Positions 11,470 to 23,209 of a DNA stretch of 64,000 nt are shown here, piece after piece. The stretch covers positions 132,749,001 to 132,813,000 of the forward strand of contig JARDYH010000002.1 in the NCBI GenBank assembly GCA_029215795.1, read 5' to 3'. Source of the DNA: Anniella stebbinsi (Eukaryota; Chordata; Lepidosauria; Squamata; Anniellidae). Every line of letters begins with the position of its first letter. Positions within the stretch are counted from its first letter, which is position 1. Both the position numbers and the translations under genes were made by a program. The notes under the pieces were generated by a model. The model did not search any database. It was given only the letters and a program-made list of their open reading frames with translations, and was not told the origin of the DNA.

Positions 11470-11477
11470 CTCTAGAG
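11470..11477 (+). repeat. Target-site duplication, right (CTCTAGAG)
   Basis: Identical to 11142-11149. Confidence 0.92.
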
Positions 11478-11569
11478 AGCATTACACAGCACTTTCTCAA
11501 TGATAATGCAATGTGATAGTCGCTGTTCAGAAGTGCCTGATGAATTCTTTAATTAATTCATTAATTGTT

Positions 11570-12040
11570 ATTTCAGGAAAAAAATGTGTACTGCTTTATA
11601 TTTTTTAAAAAACATATATTCTAAAGCAGTTACAGCAAAATGCAATAAAACTGATCAATAAACAGTAATAAAGCAGTAAAATGTCTCATTAAAATAAGCA
11701 GGGGTGACTGACAATGCTAGGAGTCAGGAAAATTTCTGGGCAAACAAATATGTCAGTTATTGGTGGGCATCACACAATGGAGCAGGTCTTCTTCTGAACC
11801 AACGGAGAAGATGTTCTTCTCAACCATCACCAACTACACATCTGTAGACTTTGCTATGATAAGCAAAGCCTCTCCGTCAAAATGTTAAGACCAGGCATCT
11901 CCTAGTTATTTTGATTAGACATTTTATTGTTTTATTACTGTTCTATTAACTGATTTTTATGGTATTTTCTCATAATTTTATCTTGTGAACAACTCTTGGG
12001 ATTTTTGCATTATGGCAATGTCCTGAAATAAATAAATTCC
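11570..12040. mobile_element. L2-type LINE 3' end fragments
   Basis: The A/T-rich stretch resembles other L2-type tails here, ending in GTCCTGAAATAAATAAAT near 12035. Coding parts are not recognisable and the borders are vague. Confidence 0.4.
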
Positions 12041-12364
12041 CAGACCCAGGAACCCCCCCACCCCCAGAGCTTCCATCCTACCAGGTTTCAGTTGGTTAAA
12101 ACCAGCCCACTGCTACATCCAGGCACTGGTCCCAGTCTTGCACAGCCCCACCAGACTCAGATGTAGCAGAGAAAGAGAGCTAGGTGTCACCTTGCTCCAA
12201 ATCCCCTAATGATCACACTCAACAGTTTTATATAGACATAAAAAACATTGGTGACTGGATCATAACTCTGGCATCCCACAGCACAATTGCCAAGGGGCTG
12301 AGACAAATCCCCTAATGCCACTCTCTGGAATAAACCCCGGAGGTAGGTGCGGAACCACTGACAT

Positions 12365-12655
12365 TGTTCAAAAGTTATGCTAAGCCATGGTGGTTAAGCA
12401 TTTTGAGTTAAACATTGGCTCTGTTCAGAAGACACCTTAAACCATGACTTTAACCATGGTGAATAAGGCAAAAAGCCTTATTCACCATGGTTAATGTCGT
12501 GGTTTAAGGTGTCTTCTGAACAGGGCCGGTATGACTTAGCATGTCGTGTGAACTGTTCCTAACCATGGTGGCTACATAACTGCGCACTAACCATTTGTTG
12601 TAAAAGGGTTAGTGGTCTAACCATGGCTTAGCATGCTGTTTGAACAGGCCCACAG
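12365..12655. mobile_element. MITE with internal hairpin, 'GCTAAGCCATGG' family
   Basis: The outer ends are inverted: TTATGCTAAGCCATGG near 12373 and CCATGGCTTAGCATGC near 12625, with TGTTCAAA/TTTGAACA beyond them. Inside is a nearly perfect hairpin (12421-12523). This double-inverted layout matches other MITEs in the window. Confidence 0.75.
12421..12523. repeat. 103-bp near-perfect hairpin
   Basis: CTGTTCAGAAGACACCTTAA and its reverse complement bound arms of about 49 nt around an AAAA loop. GCCTTATTCACCATGG mirrors CCATGGTGAATAAGGC. Confidence 0.9.
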
Positions 12656-12689
12656 TATTGTAGTGCGTTGTACTTTAACTTCATTGAGC

Positions 12690-13440
12690 TGGTACAAGAG
12701 GATACCATAGTCAATGCTATCAAAAGCTGTTGAGAGTTCAAGTAGAGGATCTCCTCCTGACCCTCTCCCAATAAAGGTCATCCATCAGAGAGACCAAGAC
12801 CAATTTCATCCTGAGACCAAACCTAAATCCAGACTGAAATGGGTCCAGATGCTTCATATCCTCAGAACATTTGCAGTTGTGCCACCAGCACCCTCTTGAG
12901 TGTCCTGCCCCAAAAGGGGATATGAGTAAGCAGTATAGTTGTAATAAACCTCTAGGTGCAGGGAGGGCTTTTTTAGTAGTCGTATGTCTGCCTCTTTAAA
13001 GGAGGTCAGCACCACTTCCTCACGTAAAGATACGTTAACTACTCCCTGGACCCTCTTGACTAGTCCTAATTAGAGATGTCTGGTATGGAGGAATCTGGCC
13101 CGTACCAGCTGAGTTAAGATGATGATGCATTGGGACAGCCCCATGGTTGCCATGCAGGCCATGAAGTCCCGAACCAGACCACTCAAGGCAGCCTCTATGG
13201 GGATGTTGAAATCCCCCAGAATAGTTGCCCTGGGTGTCTCCCACATCATCCCCGTGACCTGGGTGTCTCCTATTGGGTAGCAGGGTGGACAGTACCTATT
13301 TGTCTCTCTGTCCCACCACTAGGTGCCATTGTTCAAAGCCCTCTTCATGGTGTAGAGGTTTCCTGGAGAGCAAGACAGAACTTCAATGAACCACGACAAA
13401 TCCCTGCATCCCACATCTGCCCTCCAATTTAGGTGAGTAT
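12690..13440 (-). mobile_element. L2 LINE fragment: endonuclease and RT remnants
   Basis: On the minus strand, the region 13240-13080 translates in part as ILGDFNIPIEAALSGLVRDF, the EN motif GDFN of L2-type LINEs. Further down, 13060-12760 gives RT-like pieces such as LLKKPSLH and HLDPFQSGFR. Frameshifts and an internal deletion make it a dead copy. Confidence 0.75.
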
Positions 13441-14094
13441 TGCTATGAGTACCCAGTTGGGCAAAACTGGGTCAGATCAATCCCACCCAGCTCACCAATC
13501 TGTTCTCAGTAAAACACTTCAGGCAGGCTCCCTCATCCATGATCAAATCATGGATGAATTTGATTTTATTATGAACCAATTCTTATTATTATGAATCTGG
13601 CATTAAAACGTCAGCATAACCAGACCTGTGCTAGCCGGGAATGGCCACTGAGAACAAAAAAAAAAATATTTGTCTGGTGGATTCTCTAAATCTCCACATG
13701 TCACCTGGCTCTAACAAAGGGTACATAGATAACAGCACAGTATCTTTCTACACATGCAGCAATATAGTTGCTCTTGTTAAGACTCTGATTCAGATGAGCT
13801 TAAGATTGCCTTGCCAATGGTGATCATGTTGGGATTTGTTTGATGATTCCGGGAACCACTCTATAACAGTGGACAGGAACAGTATGAATTCTAGATGTGT
13901 TGCACTACAATCCTAAATTTTTGTCCATTGTGAAGCTGCTACATGGAATGGGTTGTCTACACTGCCACTGTGCTAAGAACATTCTACTCAAAGTAGTGGT
14001 GGCTCTCAACAACTACCACAAAAAGTGATGGGAATTGGAGTTAAGCAACTTATGTAGGGACACAGGACCCCAATCTCTGGATTAACTACAAAGC

Positions 14095-14275
14095 AATTTA
14101 TTTATTTAAAGCATTTGTCTGGCTTTCAGGGCAGGAGCCCTCCCAAAGCAGCGTACAAACCTACAACACACAGCTGGAGCTACAACCCAGCCCGATGAAA
14201 CATAATCAGGGGAAGACCAATGTAAAGTGGCAAGATTTAAGGTCTTGCTAAAAGCCTACAATGATGGGGGCCTGG
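14095..14275 (-). mobile_element. L2-type LINE 3' end (antisense)
   Basis: Starts TTTATTTATTTAAAGCATTT and continues with GGCAGGAGCCCTCCCAAAGC, the antisense L2-tail layout. Confidence 0.5.
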
Positions 14276-14489
14276 CTTGCTTTCAATATTCCCTACTAAA
14301 CGTTCTTAAAGAGCTGTGCACTGACCAGGAACAGGGTCTTCCACATCTTGATGCTCCATCTCCAGAGAATGGATCTCCCTATTTGGCTGCACATCTGCTC
14401 CCTCCTTTTCCTCATGTGGGGCAGGTGCTCTCTGCGCTGTATGTGAGGAACCGAGGAAGAAGTTGCCAACCAGTGTTTGTGCACTATGC

Positions 14490-14915
14490 CATTGTTTATG
14501 TGTCATCACACATACACATATCCACTCACAGGAACATTTCCTACCTTCACAGTGCATGCACACATGATGACTGAGCCAACAATTTGGCTTCCTTATGCCT
14601 TACTGATGTTTGCCTAATGTCCTCCATCAAATTAAGGAGGAGGGTGGCGGCAGGGGGGATCTTCCTTTTGAAGCAGTTGATGACATTGAAGAAATCAGCC
14701 TTGACACATTTAAATTGAGACTACACTTGGGCAACGGTCCTCCGAAAACCAGCGTCTGCTAGCTAACATGTGACCCTTCTGAAAACCAGTGGTCAGTGGA
14801 GTGCCAGCCATGATCATGTCTACTGGCCCTGCTTCCAAGAGTAGATCCAGCAGCTGCTCCACCTCTACCATTCACCAATAGATTCCCTTTCTGTCAGCCA
14901 CATTTGTTGGGAAAC
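14490..14915 (-). pseudogene. Decayed Myb/SANT-like ORF, probable PIF/Harbinger partner
   Basis: Minus-strand pieces in more than one frame read VEVEQLLDLLLEAG and, after a break, AGFRRTVAQV, a stop, then SQFKCVKADFFNVINCFKRK and PPAATLLLNLMEDI. The spacing of Trp/Leu residues and the R-T-Q-F-K-K-A-D-F pattern resemble the Myb/SANT-like DNA-binding proteins of PIF/Harbinger elements. Stops and frameshifts show it is not functional. It sits downstream of the transposase remnant on the same strand, as in such elements. The link to exons X1/X2 (C-terminal helix) is possible but unproven. Confidence 0.4.
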
Positions 14916-15119
14916 CCATTGGAAGTTGGGCAGTCATAGATTGTTTTGGAAGATTTGGGGGAAACATGGTCAACGGTTAGGGGCAGAGGTCAACAATGCG
15001 TCCTCCTCTACCAATATTCTATTAGTTCAACATATCAAAGTAACAACCTTTTTGGGGTTAAACATAATACAGTTTTAGGAAACTATGTTCCTCCTAAGGA
15101 AGACTGATAACAGTCAGCA

Positions 15120-16445
15120 ATTATCCATTAAGAAGCGGGAGATGACAGTGTGCAGCTCCTGGATCTTCAGAGTGTCCCCCATTGTCATACAGACAGGACT
15201 CCTCCTCATAAAGGTGGCAAGACAATATCCTCATGGATCTCAAGCCTTTCTTACAGGGCATGACCCTTTGACTTGCAGAGGTTGGGAAGGCCCAGGCAGG
15301 CTGAGACATCAATGGCCAAATTCTCCTCAGCCACTGGTAGTCTAACGATAAAATATTTCCACCATGCCTTCAATCTTCGAAAGGCCCTCTCTACCTTGGC
15401 AACAGTTCAAAGTTTTATTATAGACAGTCTTCCTCCTGTCAAGATGTCCCCAATAGGGATTCATCAGACCTTTCCTCATGGTACGCACTCTCTTCTAGGA
15501 TACTGGGTGGAACCTGTATCCCTCGTATAGTAATGGCTATGTCCTGGAGCAAAGGCACTTCATCCATGGTCTGGCACAGGGCCAAGTTCTTGAATATAAA
15601 TGCATCACTCCATCTGATCTTTATGAAACGTCAGCGTTTCTTAAAGCAGGACGGAATCAGTTGTGTTCCTGTTGATATGGGGTGCATAAATGGGGATATA
15701 GATCCTGTCCACAATACCAACACAATGAGGGAAGACCTCCTTGCAAAACTATCCATGTTCTGCACTGAATGAACAAGTATCATATCAAAGATGTGTTTGA
15801 TATCTTGCAAGGAATTCCATAAGATAGGTTTAAAAAAAAAAACAAAAAACCTTCCCCAAAAGTTCCATAACAGCTTGTGCATTAGTAGTAATGTACAGTC
15901 GCAATTCATTTGGCGTCTCTCAGAAAAAGTGGTCCTGACCCTAAGCATGCATTTCAGCGTGGAGCACAGCTTGCAGGACATCATCTTAGCCCACAGGTAA
16001 GAAACATGTTAATGATGGACCATAATGGACTGTCAGAAGCTGTGCAACAGAAAGTCATCGAATGATGGGCAAGGACATGCATCAGTAGTGACCTGTAGAT
16101 GAGCAATGGGCCAAATGAGGATAAATAGAAAGGTTTCCTTGCAGTATTCTCCCAATTGTACAGTTTGTTCATGAAGCAGATGTTCAATGGTGAAACACAC
16201 CTCCAGCATGATCTACCAACAGTGGATCGGTCCAATCCAAAGTGTGTGGCCACTTCATGGTATCGCTCAAGGTTGAATAGTCAACATACAGTGATGCCCA
16301 TGCATTCCTCAATTGAAATGACTTCTTACATGCTCATTCTCTGCCACTGTAGTCCAAGTAGATTGGTAAGCTTGAAGATGCTGCCTCTTCTCATTCAGAA
16401 GTGGGAAATCCACTGTTCACCATCCCAAATTCCAATCACAAAGCA
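15120..16445 (-). pseudogene. PIF/Harbinger transposase pseudogene
   Basis: Several minus-strand fragments match the HARBI1-like transposase layout in order. GEQWISHF is near 16430 and THFGLDRSTVGRSCWRCVS near 16220 (the helix-turn-helix before the DDE domain). KNLALCQTMDEVP is near 15590, PYWGHLDRRKTVYNKTLN near 15430, and LPVAEENLAIDVSACL near 15320. The family cuts and pastes DNA at TWA targets. Here multiple stops and frameshifts break the ORF and catalytic residues cannot all be located. Terminal inverted repeats were not identified. It lies antisense to nothing and in the FGFR1 sense orientation within the intron. Confidence 0.75.
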
Positions 16446-17444
16446 CCAGTGGCTGTTTTTAGGATAGATCCACTAAAGATGTAGCACTCCTCCATTTACA
16501 GCAGCAACACTCTTATCTAGTTGTTCTTGGAACAGTTCTTCGTAGCCTGAGGATTTCATGCCTAGGTCAAGACATGTGTTCCTGGGCGACCATGAGAAGC
16601 ATTTGCCTTCTACAGTGCAGGGGTTAAGTGTAATGGACAACACCACAATGAATATCACCACGTATAACTTTTTTAAAAAGGTAGGAATGCTGCAGGCTCC
16701 ATTTTTTAAAAAATCAAGAACTAGCAAAATAGCACACTTCCAGTAAAATAAATAAATAAATAAAAATGGAGAACTGTATACAGATGAGCAATATTCACTC
16801 ACATGTATGCCTAGAATGCAGAAAAGATACTGGGGCTGTGGGTTTGGAGCCGTGGGAGAGAAAAGGGTAGGGGCAAGCCAACTACACCTGGAAACATCCT
16901 GTTAGGCACTGCCCCCTCATGAGGATGGGAGATAATGTGATGCCAGAAAAAAACACCTGGCTCTTCCTTCTTGGTGTGGATTGCGGGTTGCAAATCTGAA
17001 AGCGAGAAAACATGGAAAAGCAACTGCCGAACCTCGCAAAAAGAGTCAAGTCTGGAAGCACCCTGAGTTTGTTTGTGACTTCCCACCCTATTTTTGGGGG
17101 GAAACGCCATGCTGCGTTGAGGATCACATCACCGCTGCCAAATCAAACCTTTCAGACCCATGTGGGCAACGCCTGCAGCAGATGATGAGTCAAACATGAC
17201 AGCTTTTATCAGCTCCTCTATTGAACCATCTTTTGCAGGCCTTGCCCAGAAATATTCTCAGCAGCCTCATCAAGAACAAAGTTTTTTTCCCCAAGATGGT
17301 AACAAACCATTGCCAAGGCCCTTATAGTTATGGCAAAGCTTAATCCTTGCTTGAATAGAAAATCGTCTGCAAGAAAACATCACACTAGTACTATGATAAA
17401 TGTTTTTTGAACTTTTGATGCATATGTGCAGAAAGTTGCAATTT

Positions 17445-17446
<2 letters not shown>

Positions 17447-17493
<47 letters not shown>
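17447..17493 (+). repeat. (AG)n microsatellite
   Basis: About 23 uninterrupted AG units. Confidence 0.97.
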
Positions 17494-17496
<3 letters not shown>

Positions 17497-18174
17497 GAAT
17501 GTCCCATCTCCCACTTCCCAGAAAGGACAATAAACACCTCAAAGATGGATTAAATATGTGTTCAGAAGGAAACTATCACTGTCTTACTCTGTTCAGATCA
17601 CAGGACTTTGAATGGGTACAGGCTTGACAAGGAAAATAAAGGACTGACAACACAGAAGGTTTTTTTTCATGTATGTGTGTAATTCACACCAATGACACAT
17701 GACCCAAAAACTTTCTGAAGTCATGTTTTTTTGCCAGCCAGCTGTTGATGGCTGGAAAAAAAGCCCAGCATCAACCAAGGAGAGCTGAGCAGGAGCCCAC
17801 AAAACAGAAGTTCATGCAGGGTATAATCCCGGAGAGAATGCAGGAGTAATAGCAGAGACTTCCACTCAGCAAAAGCCAGATTCCATTTCCGTTCAGAGCA
17901 AGGTCATGGAGAAACAAAGCCAAAGTTGGTATTGTCTGGGAAAGCAGGATCTTTGGGAGCCCATCTCCTATTCTCAGTTCTTGTGGGGATGGGGAACCGT
18001 TTTCTCATAGCTACCTTGCCTAATGATGAAACCCAGTATGAAAAGGGCTATCTCCACCCAAGCTCTTCAAGACTCTTGCATGCATTGTTTTATCACCTTT
18101 TTTGCAGTGACCCAGAAGGAACAGTAGTGCTGACCACTAAGTCAATGCAAACACGCCTGTAGACAGGGGTAGCT

Positions 18175-18235
18175 AACCTGGTACCTTCCAGATGTTTTGG
18201 ACTACAGTTTCTATAATCCTTTCCTGTGGCCTAGA
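18175..18235. mobile_element. Fragment of 'TTTGGACTACAACTC' MITE family
   Basis: AACCTGGTACCTTCCAGATG followed by TTTTGGACTACAGTTTC; only one arm is present. Confidence 0.55.
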
Positions 18236-18399
18236 GATAAGATGATAATATATCAGAATGTGTTCATGCTTGTGTAAACGGCAGCTGTTTGCTTCACATG
18301 GCCGCATGGATAAAAGGGCAACTACCTAGGATTTCCTGGCATGAGAGTTCCATTAAGATGAGCGAAGTTTTCAACATTTCCAAAACAGAGACAGATCAT

Positions 18400-18650
18400 T
18401 TGGCTGAACATGACTGGGAGAGAAGGCTATCAATGGCTACTAGTCCTGATAACTATGTGCTGCCTCCAGTAGGAGAGGCAGTCAGCCTATGTACACCACT
18501 TGCTGAGGATGGGTGGGGGTTACTGTTATAGTCATGTCCTGTTTGTGGGGTCGTGGTCAATAGCTGGCTGGCCACTGTGTGAACAGAACGCTGGACTTGA
18601 TGGACCTTTGGTCTGATCCAGCAGGGCTCTTCTTATGCTCTTATGTCATC
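18400..18650 (+). mobile_element. CR1 LINE 3' end
   Basis: Contains ATCAATGGCTACTAGTCC, GGCCACTGTGTGAACAGA and TTGGTCTGATCCAGCAGGG, the CR1 3' UTR motifs repeated throughout the window, ending TCTTCTTATG. Confidence 0.8.
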
Positions 18651-19471
18651 ATCACAAGTCTTTGTGTGTGTGTGGGGGGGGGCAGGCAAGAGGTGCTCTA
18701 CAAAAAACAGAGGGTGATCGCACCCCTGAATTTCAGCACCATCAAATAAGCCTACTTAGGCAGTAAACAGCTACTCCTGTTATAATGACTTCAGCCCCTA
18801 GCTGCTTGTTTTCAAAATTCATGAAATCTGGGTCAGGATCCAAAGCATAAGGAGACCTGTCTCTCAATCTGGAAACCTGGGATCTCAAAACACTCCATGC
18901 TACTACCTCTGTTCCTAACGTGTCCAGAGTGCAGGTGGCCTGTGATCTCCCCGAATCCATCTAACACAGGTCCATTGGAATTGCACCTTTGGGTCTTTTT
19001 GTGCACAGCAGGGGAGATCCTAGCACCAACAGATACGGCAGCTTTCCCCCCTCTGCTGAGAGGCAGAGAAAAGCAGGGTCGGGGGGACTGACATTGCCTA
19101 AGAAAATGGAAACGGCCTACTGAAAAACCCGGACCCAAATCTCCAGTTAAACCCCAAATTAGAAATTCAGAATGCCTTGCTTGGTCTGCGAGAGCCATCA
19201 GGTTTGGAGATGGACTGTCCCAATTTGACAGGGGATGAAAGGGACCAAAGAGCAGAGGGCTGACAGGCAAGACTGAAGGTGTTTCTTACTCTGAATGTGG
19301 ACAGGCACATCAGGGATGTTTTAATTGCCCAAGCTCCCACCAGAGTTGTTGCTAAACAATGCCCCTTTCTTTAGGAGGTAACCAAACTGTGGGTGATCCC
19401 TGCCACCCCTCCCTCCCGGCCTCTAGGAGGACTGGCTCTTGCAAACCATGGCATACTCATCACCAAACCTA

Positions 19472-19663
<192 letters not shown>

Positions 19664-20748
19664 CTAGAAAAGGGAAAAAACGGAAGCAAACAAGAAAAGG
19701 AAAATAGGACGAGCAAACGTAAGACCCCTTTAGGAACCAAGGTGCAGGAGGAGGAGGGAAGGGGATAACATGCCCCCGAGACCTCCTAAGGAGCATAGAC
19801 ACCACTGAAGACCTATTTTAACAGAGAGCCTTAGGACAACCTCTGATCCAGGCAGGCCTAAAGAGGCGGTGTTAAAAAACAACAACCCTTCACCAAACTG
19901 AATTTCCCTGCCCATCTGAACATGCTGGTGATGGGCCACATGGAAAAACTGACCTTGGGAGGGCAAGGACCAGCTTAGTTTCATGGGATGGGAACAGGCA
20001 AAATGATGGACAGAGATGGGAGCACAAGAAAAGAGAAATGGCCTGGATAAAGAATTGACATGCTGCTAGAAGAGAAAGGTCACGCTGCTTCAAGCAGAGT
20101 TATACACAAGAGAAACGGCAATTTTGCTTCGTGGAGGAGATTAAGGATAGCTGAAGGACTCAAAATAAGATGTGCAAAAAAGTAGGGCTTGCAAGTTTTG
20201 ATGGGTTTAATTGGTAGATCAATCAATTAATCGGGGATAGCCAATTTGAAATGGTCAGTGTGGACATTTAAAGGGCACAGATGTGCATTTTTTTAAATGC
20301 TGTTTTGATTTTGCTATTTCAAAAAGGCAACTATATTTAGGTTTTGACAATATTTACATCCATTTGTTTAACCAGTGGCAAATTAGGCAATTAAAGCATT
20401 TCTCTGGCAGGCTTAGCAAGAAAAAATTACGGAAGCTAAAATCAAAACCAAAAAACAAACAAACAAACCCCTCAGCTTGGTGTTCAAGTAGAAGAACTGT
20501 GGGGACGATTTCTCGATTTTATTGAATTAATAGCAAGAGAAGGTTCAGAAAGGAGAAGCAAGAGAATGAAGAGGAACGGGGAGGAGGGCATGAAACTGAA
20601 CTGACTGGCCCCTTGCAAGGCTTTTTCCATGGCTTACGGCGCCAGAAATAGAGTAGAAACAGGAGAGGCCACAAGAGTTTGGCTTTTCCACCACGAAGGA
20701 CTGACTGTCCAAAGCAAGAGCCCCCAAAGTGGCGTTCTTCCCGTTTAC
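19664..20748 (-). other. FGFR1: FGFR1 intron between IIIb and IIIc
   Basis: This 1.1-kb spacer between mutually exclusive exons would hold the splicing control elements. No repeat or exon was recognised. Specific silencer or enhancer motifs (TGCATG for RBFOX, GU-rich for ESRP) were not mapped with confidence. Confidence 0.6.
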
Positions 20749-20899
20749 CTTCAGCCATGGGTCTGGTGACGGTCAGCCACGCAGACTGGTTAGCCTCACC
20801 AATATAATTGGAAACCTTACAAACATACTCCCCGCTCTCAGCCTCTGTGACATTATACAGGGTCAGCACCTCCGCATCGGAGCTATTAATTCCCGAGTG
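20749..20899 (-). CDS. FGFR1: FGFR1 IIIb exon, second half of Ig domain 3 (151 bp)
   Basis: This is the epithelial-type alternative to IIIc. The translation is HSGINSSDAEVLTLYNVTEA, ESGEYVCKVSNYIGEANQSA, then WLTVTRPMAEG. It has the Ig3 cysteine (YVCKVS) and the sequons NSS, NVT and NQS. The acceptor TTCTAG is just above 20899 and the donor GTAAAC just below 20749. It ends in phase 1 like IIIc, so either can splice to the TM exon. The 151-bp length equals mammalian FGFR1 IIIb. Order IIIa, IIIb, IIIc on the transcript is the ancestral vertebrate layout. Confidence 0.96.
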
Positions 20900-21149
20900 C
20901 TAGAACAAGACCAATAACACAGGAGTCACTGGGCAGCCAGTGGACAGGCATCACGGCTCCGAGATCAACAACAGATACATTAGCATCTCTCTGCACCCTC
21001 ACTTAAAAAACCCCGGTCCTCCCGCCATCGTCATTTGACTCCCTCTAGGCACATCTATAACCAGAGCTGGAGCATCTCATTTCAAAGACATCTCCTCAGG
21101 GGGGGGGGCACAAACTGCACTCCTCCCAGCTAAATGAAAAGCTGTATTG

Positions 21150-21240
21150 CTTGAAGGCACCCTTCCTCAATCAGGCACCCTTCAGAGGTGTCGGAGGACA
21201 ATGTCAATACATCTGGAGGGCACCAGGTTGGGGAAGGCTG
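21150..21240. mobile_element. Diverged 'CTGGAGGGCACCAGGTTGGGG' MITE
   Basis: The right arm ACATCTGGAGGGCACCAGG is well kept and ends GGGGAAGGCTGG; the left arm is degraded. Confidence 0.55.
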
Positions 21241-21544
21241 GACATCAATGGCTTTGTGGCAGGGCTAAGTTCATCATATGCTTTCTCTCTCTAGGATAAG
21301 ATGAACGTTAACCTGCCTACATTAGTTGGAATATACAGAAGACTAGTAACTATAACTCTATTTGTGTAATAAAATAAAACATGTATTTTAGATACATTTT
21401 TAGAAAAAGCAAGCAAAAATGAAAACCCATCACCTTTCTTATCATCCTTTATGCATCTATTTCCCATTCCTGTCAACATGCTAACACAGCTGTTGTTTGA
21501 CTATTTATAGAGCACTTTACCTTCATTATAATGTCATTTGGGCG

Positions 21545-22005
21545 GTGCTTAAATTAGGGGTGGGGGAACTTTTCACTCAATGGCCGAATTGGCTCCAGCA
21601 CTAGGGGGTGCATGCCAGCAGTAGTCGGGGCCACGGCCCCAAGTGGGCGGAGCCACAGCCACTGATAGCACGTGGTCCTGATGTGCTCATCCCCCCCCCC
21701 CTTCACTCACATATAGCCCTCTCTCACCTCGTCAATATGCTCAGGGAAGCTGATCAGGAAAGGTGAAAAGCTGGCTTTCAAAGCCCTCTCAGCCGGCATC
21801 TGGAGAAGCAATTCCTTGAGGCGCTGACTGAGTCCATAGCAGGCTTTGCCACCCTTGATTGGGGAAGGCATGTGAAGCCCTCTCTAGGGGCCTGTTTTGG
21901 GAAGGGGGAATTCCCATGGGGAAAGGCCTAGTGGGCCAAATTGGGGAGGCTTGCAGCCTGAATTAGGCCTGGGGGCCAGAGGTTCCCCATAGCTCTTCTA
22001 AAGAG
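21545..22005 (+). repeat. Dispersed repeat related to 1040-1370
   Basis: Begins GGGGTGGGGGAACTTTTCAC with GGCCGAATT, similar to the start of the repeat at 1040. It ends with a GGGGGCCAGAGGTTCCCC motif that partly mirrors the start. The class was not recognised. Confidence 0.4.
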
Positions 22006-22054
22006 TCAGTCAGAGGCCACTGTTCGTGCATTCTTTTCTCTGTCTTATTTAGGC

Positions 22055-22115
22055 CGTATTTATTTATTTATTGCATTTCTATAACGCCCAATAGCCGAAG
22101 CTTTCTGGAATAAAT
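22055..22115 (-). mobile_element. L2-type LINE 3' tail (antisense)
   Basis: TATTTATTTATTGCATTTCT followed by CCCAATAGCCGAAGCTTTCT, the antisense form of the L2-type tail. Confidence 0.7.
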
Positions 22116-22224
22116 TGGTCTAATAATAAGGAACTCCACAGTTTTTCCATCTAGTTCTCCTCTAAAAGGAGTTTAGCAACATTTCAATAGTCCTGCCAGG
22201 CACTGTCAGAACCCCAAGCCATGG

Positions 22225-22580
22225 GATCTCTGGTGGCACCTTGGACTAAGATGGCAAATTCTAGACTCTGGGAATTTTCCCATTTTGCCCCACGATTGTG
22301 GAACTCTCTCCCTCTACGACTTTGTACGGAGCCAGAGTTGGACAAATTTAGAAAAGTCATGAAACCCTATTTGTTCGAGTTGGAGCCATAAGTGTTGGTG
22401 TATGGACCGAGGAACAATCAGCTTGTTTTTGAGTTTAAATTGTTTCGTTGTTTTAACTGATTGCTGATGTTAGGAGTTTATCTAATATGTATTTATTGAT
22501 TTTTGTTTACATTGCTGTGTTTTGTACGTTTTGGTTAGTTGGAACACGCTCTGGTATAGGACAGAATATAAATTTGTATT
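22225..22580 (+). mobile_element. L2-type LINE 3' end
   Basis: CCCCACGATTGTGGAACTCT matches the conserved L2 C-terminal APRLWN motif region. CATGAAACCCTATTTGTTC corresponds to KTYLF, and the tail ends AGGACAGAATATAAAT before an ATT-rich end. Confidence 0.7.
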
Positions 22581-23209
22581 ATGATATTATTATTTGGGCT
22601 TTTGCACAGTTATAAATGGTCAAGCAAGGCCAGGGGACAAATGCTGAGTTTTGGCAATAGGGTGTCCTTCTTCCCTGAATTAAAAACCCTGAGCAGATCC
22701 TCCCTAGCATCAGCAAAACCACATTTTCTCTATTTAACTCAGGGAAGTTGTTGTTGTGCCGCAAACTCTTTCTTGGCCACACCTCCCATCTCATCCAGGA
22801 GCGAGCTGCAGGCCTACACAGCTTGTGACACACCCAAACCAAATGCAGCCACGGGTTGTGGCTGCCCAATCAACACCCATTTTAAAAGTCAATGTAAGAA
22901 ATATGGCAGGTATTGGTAGTTGAGTTTGGCTTAGTGGGTGACAGCTTGTGTTGGGCTGTAGTACCATGGTTTCCAAGCAGAACTGCTTTGGGCAGGAATA
23001 GTAGATATCAGGATCTTCTCTTTCCCATACTTTGCTGTAGCAATTCCACAACAAGATTGGAAATCAGCCAGTTAAATTGGAAACTGATTTCTCCACCAGT
23101 CCCAAACTAAAATGGTCTTGCCCCTCAGACGCCTCCCCTCCCGAAACTGAGGAAACATGCAACATATTAACTAAAATGTCACGCCTCCCAAGACGGTGGT
23201 TCTTTTTAC

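Larger units (their letters stand above)
20900..23209 (-). other. FGFR1: FGFR1 intron between IIIa and IIIb
   Basis: Contains a MITE fragment (21150-21240), a dispersed repeat (21545-22005), an L2 tail (22055-22115) and an L2 3' end (22225-22580). The 22590-23209 segment shows nothing recognisable. Confidence 0.7.

Noticed and set aside
8417..17066. Possible 8.6-kb transposon bounded by GGGTGCTTCCAGAC and its inverse
   Set aside because: Flanks show no target duplication, and the two ends may belong to separate MITEs.
18833..19270. 145-codon minus-strand open frame
   Set aside because: No splice context, no recognisable motif, and it is isolated in an intron.
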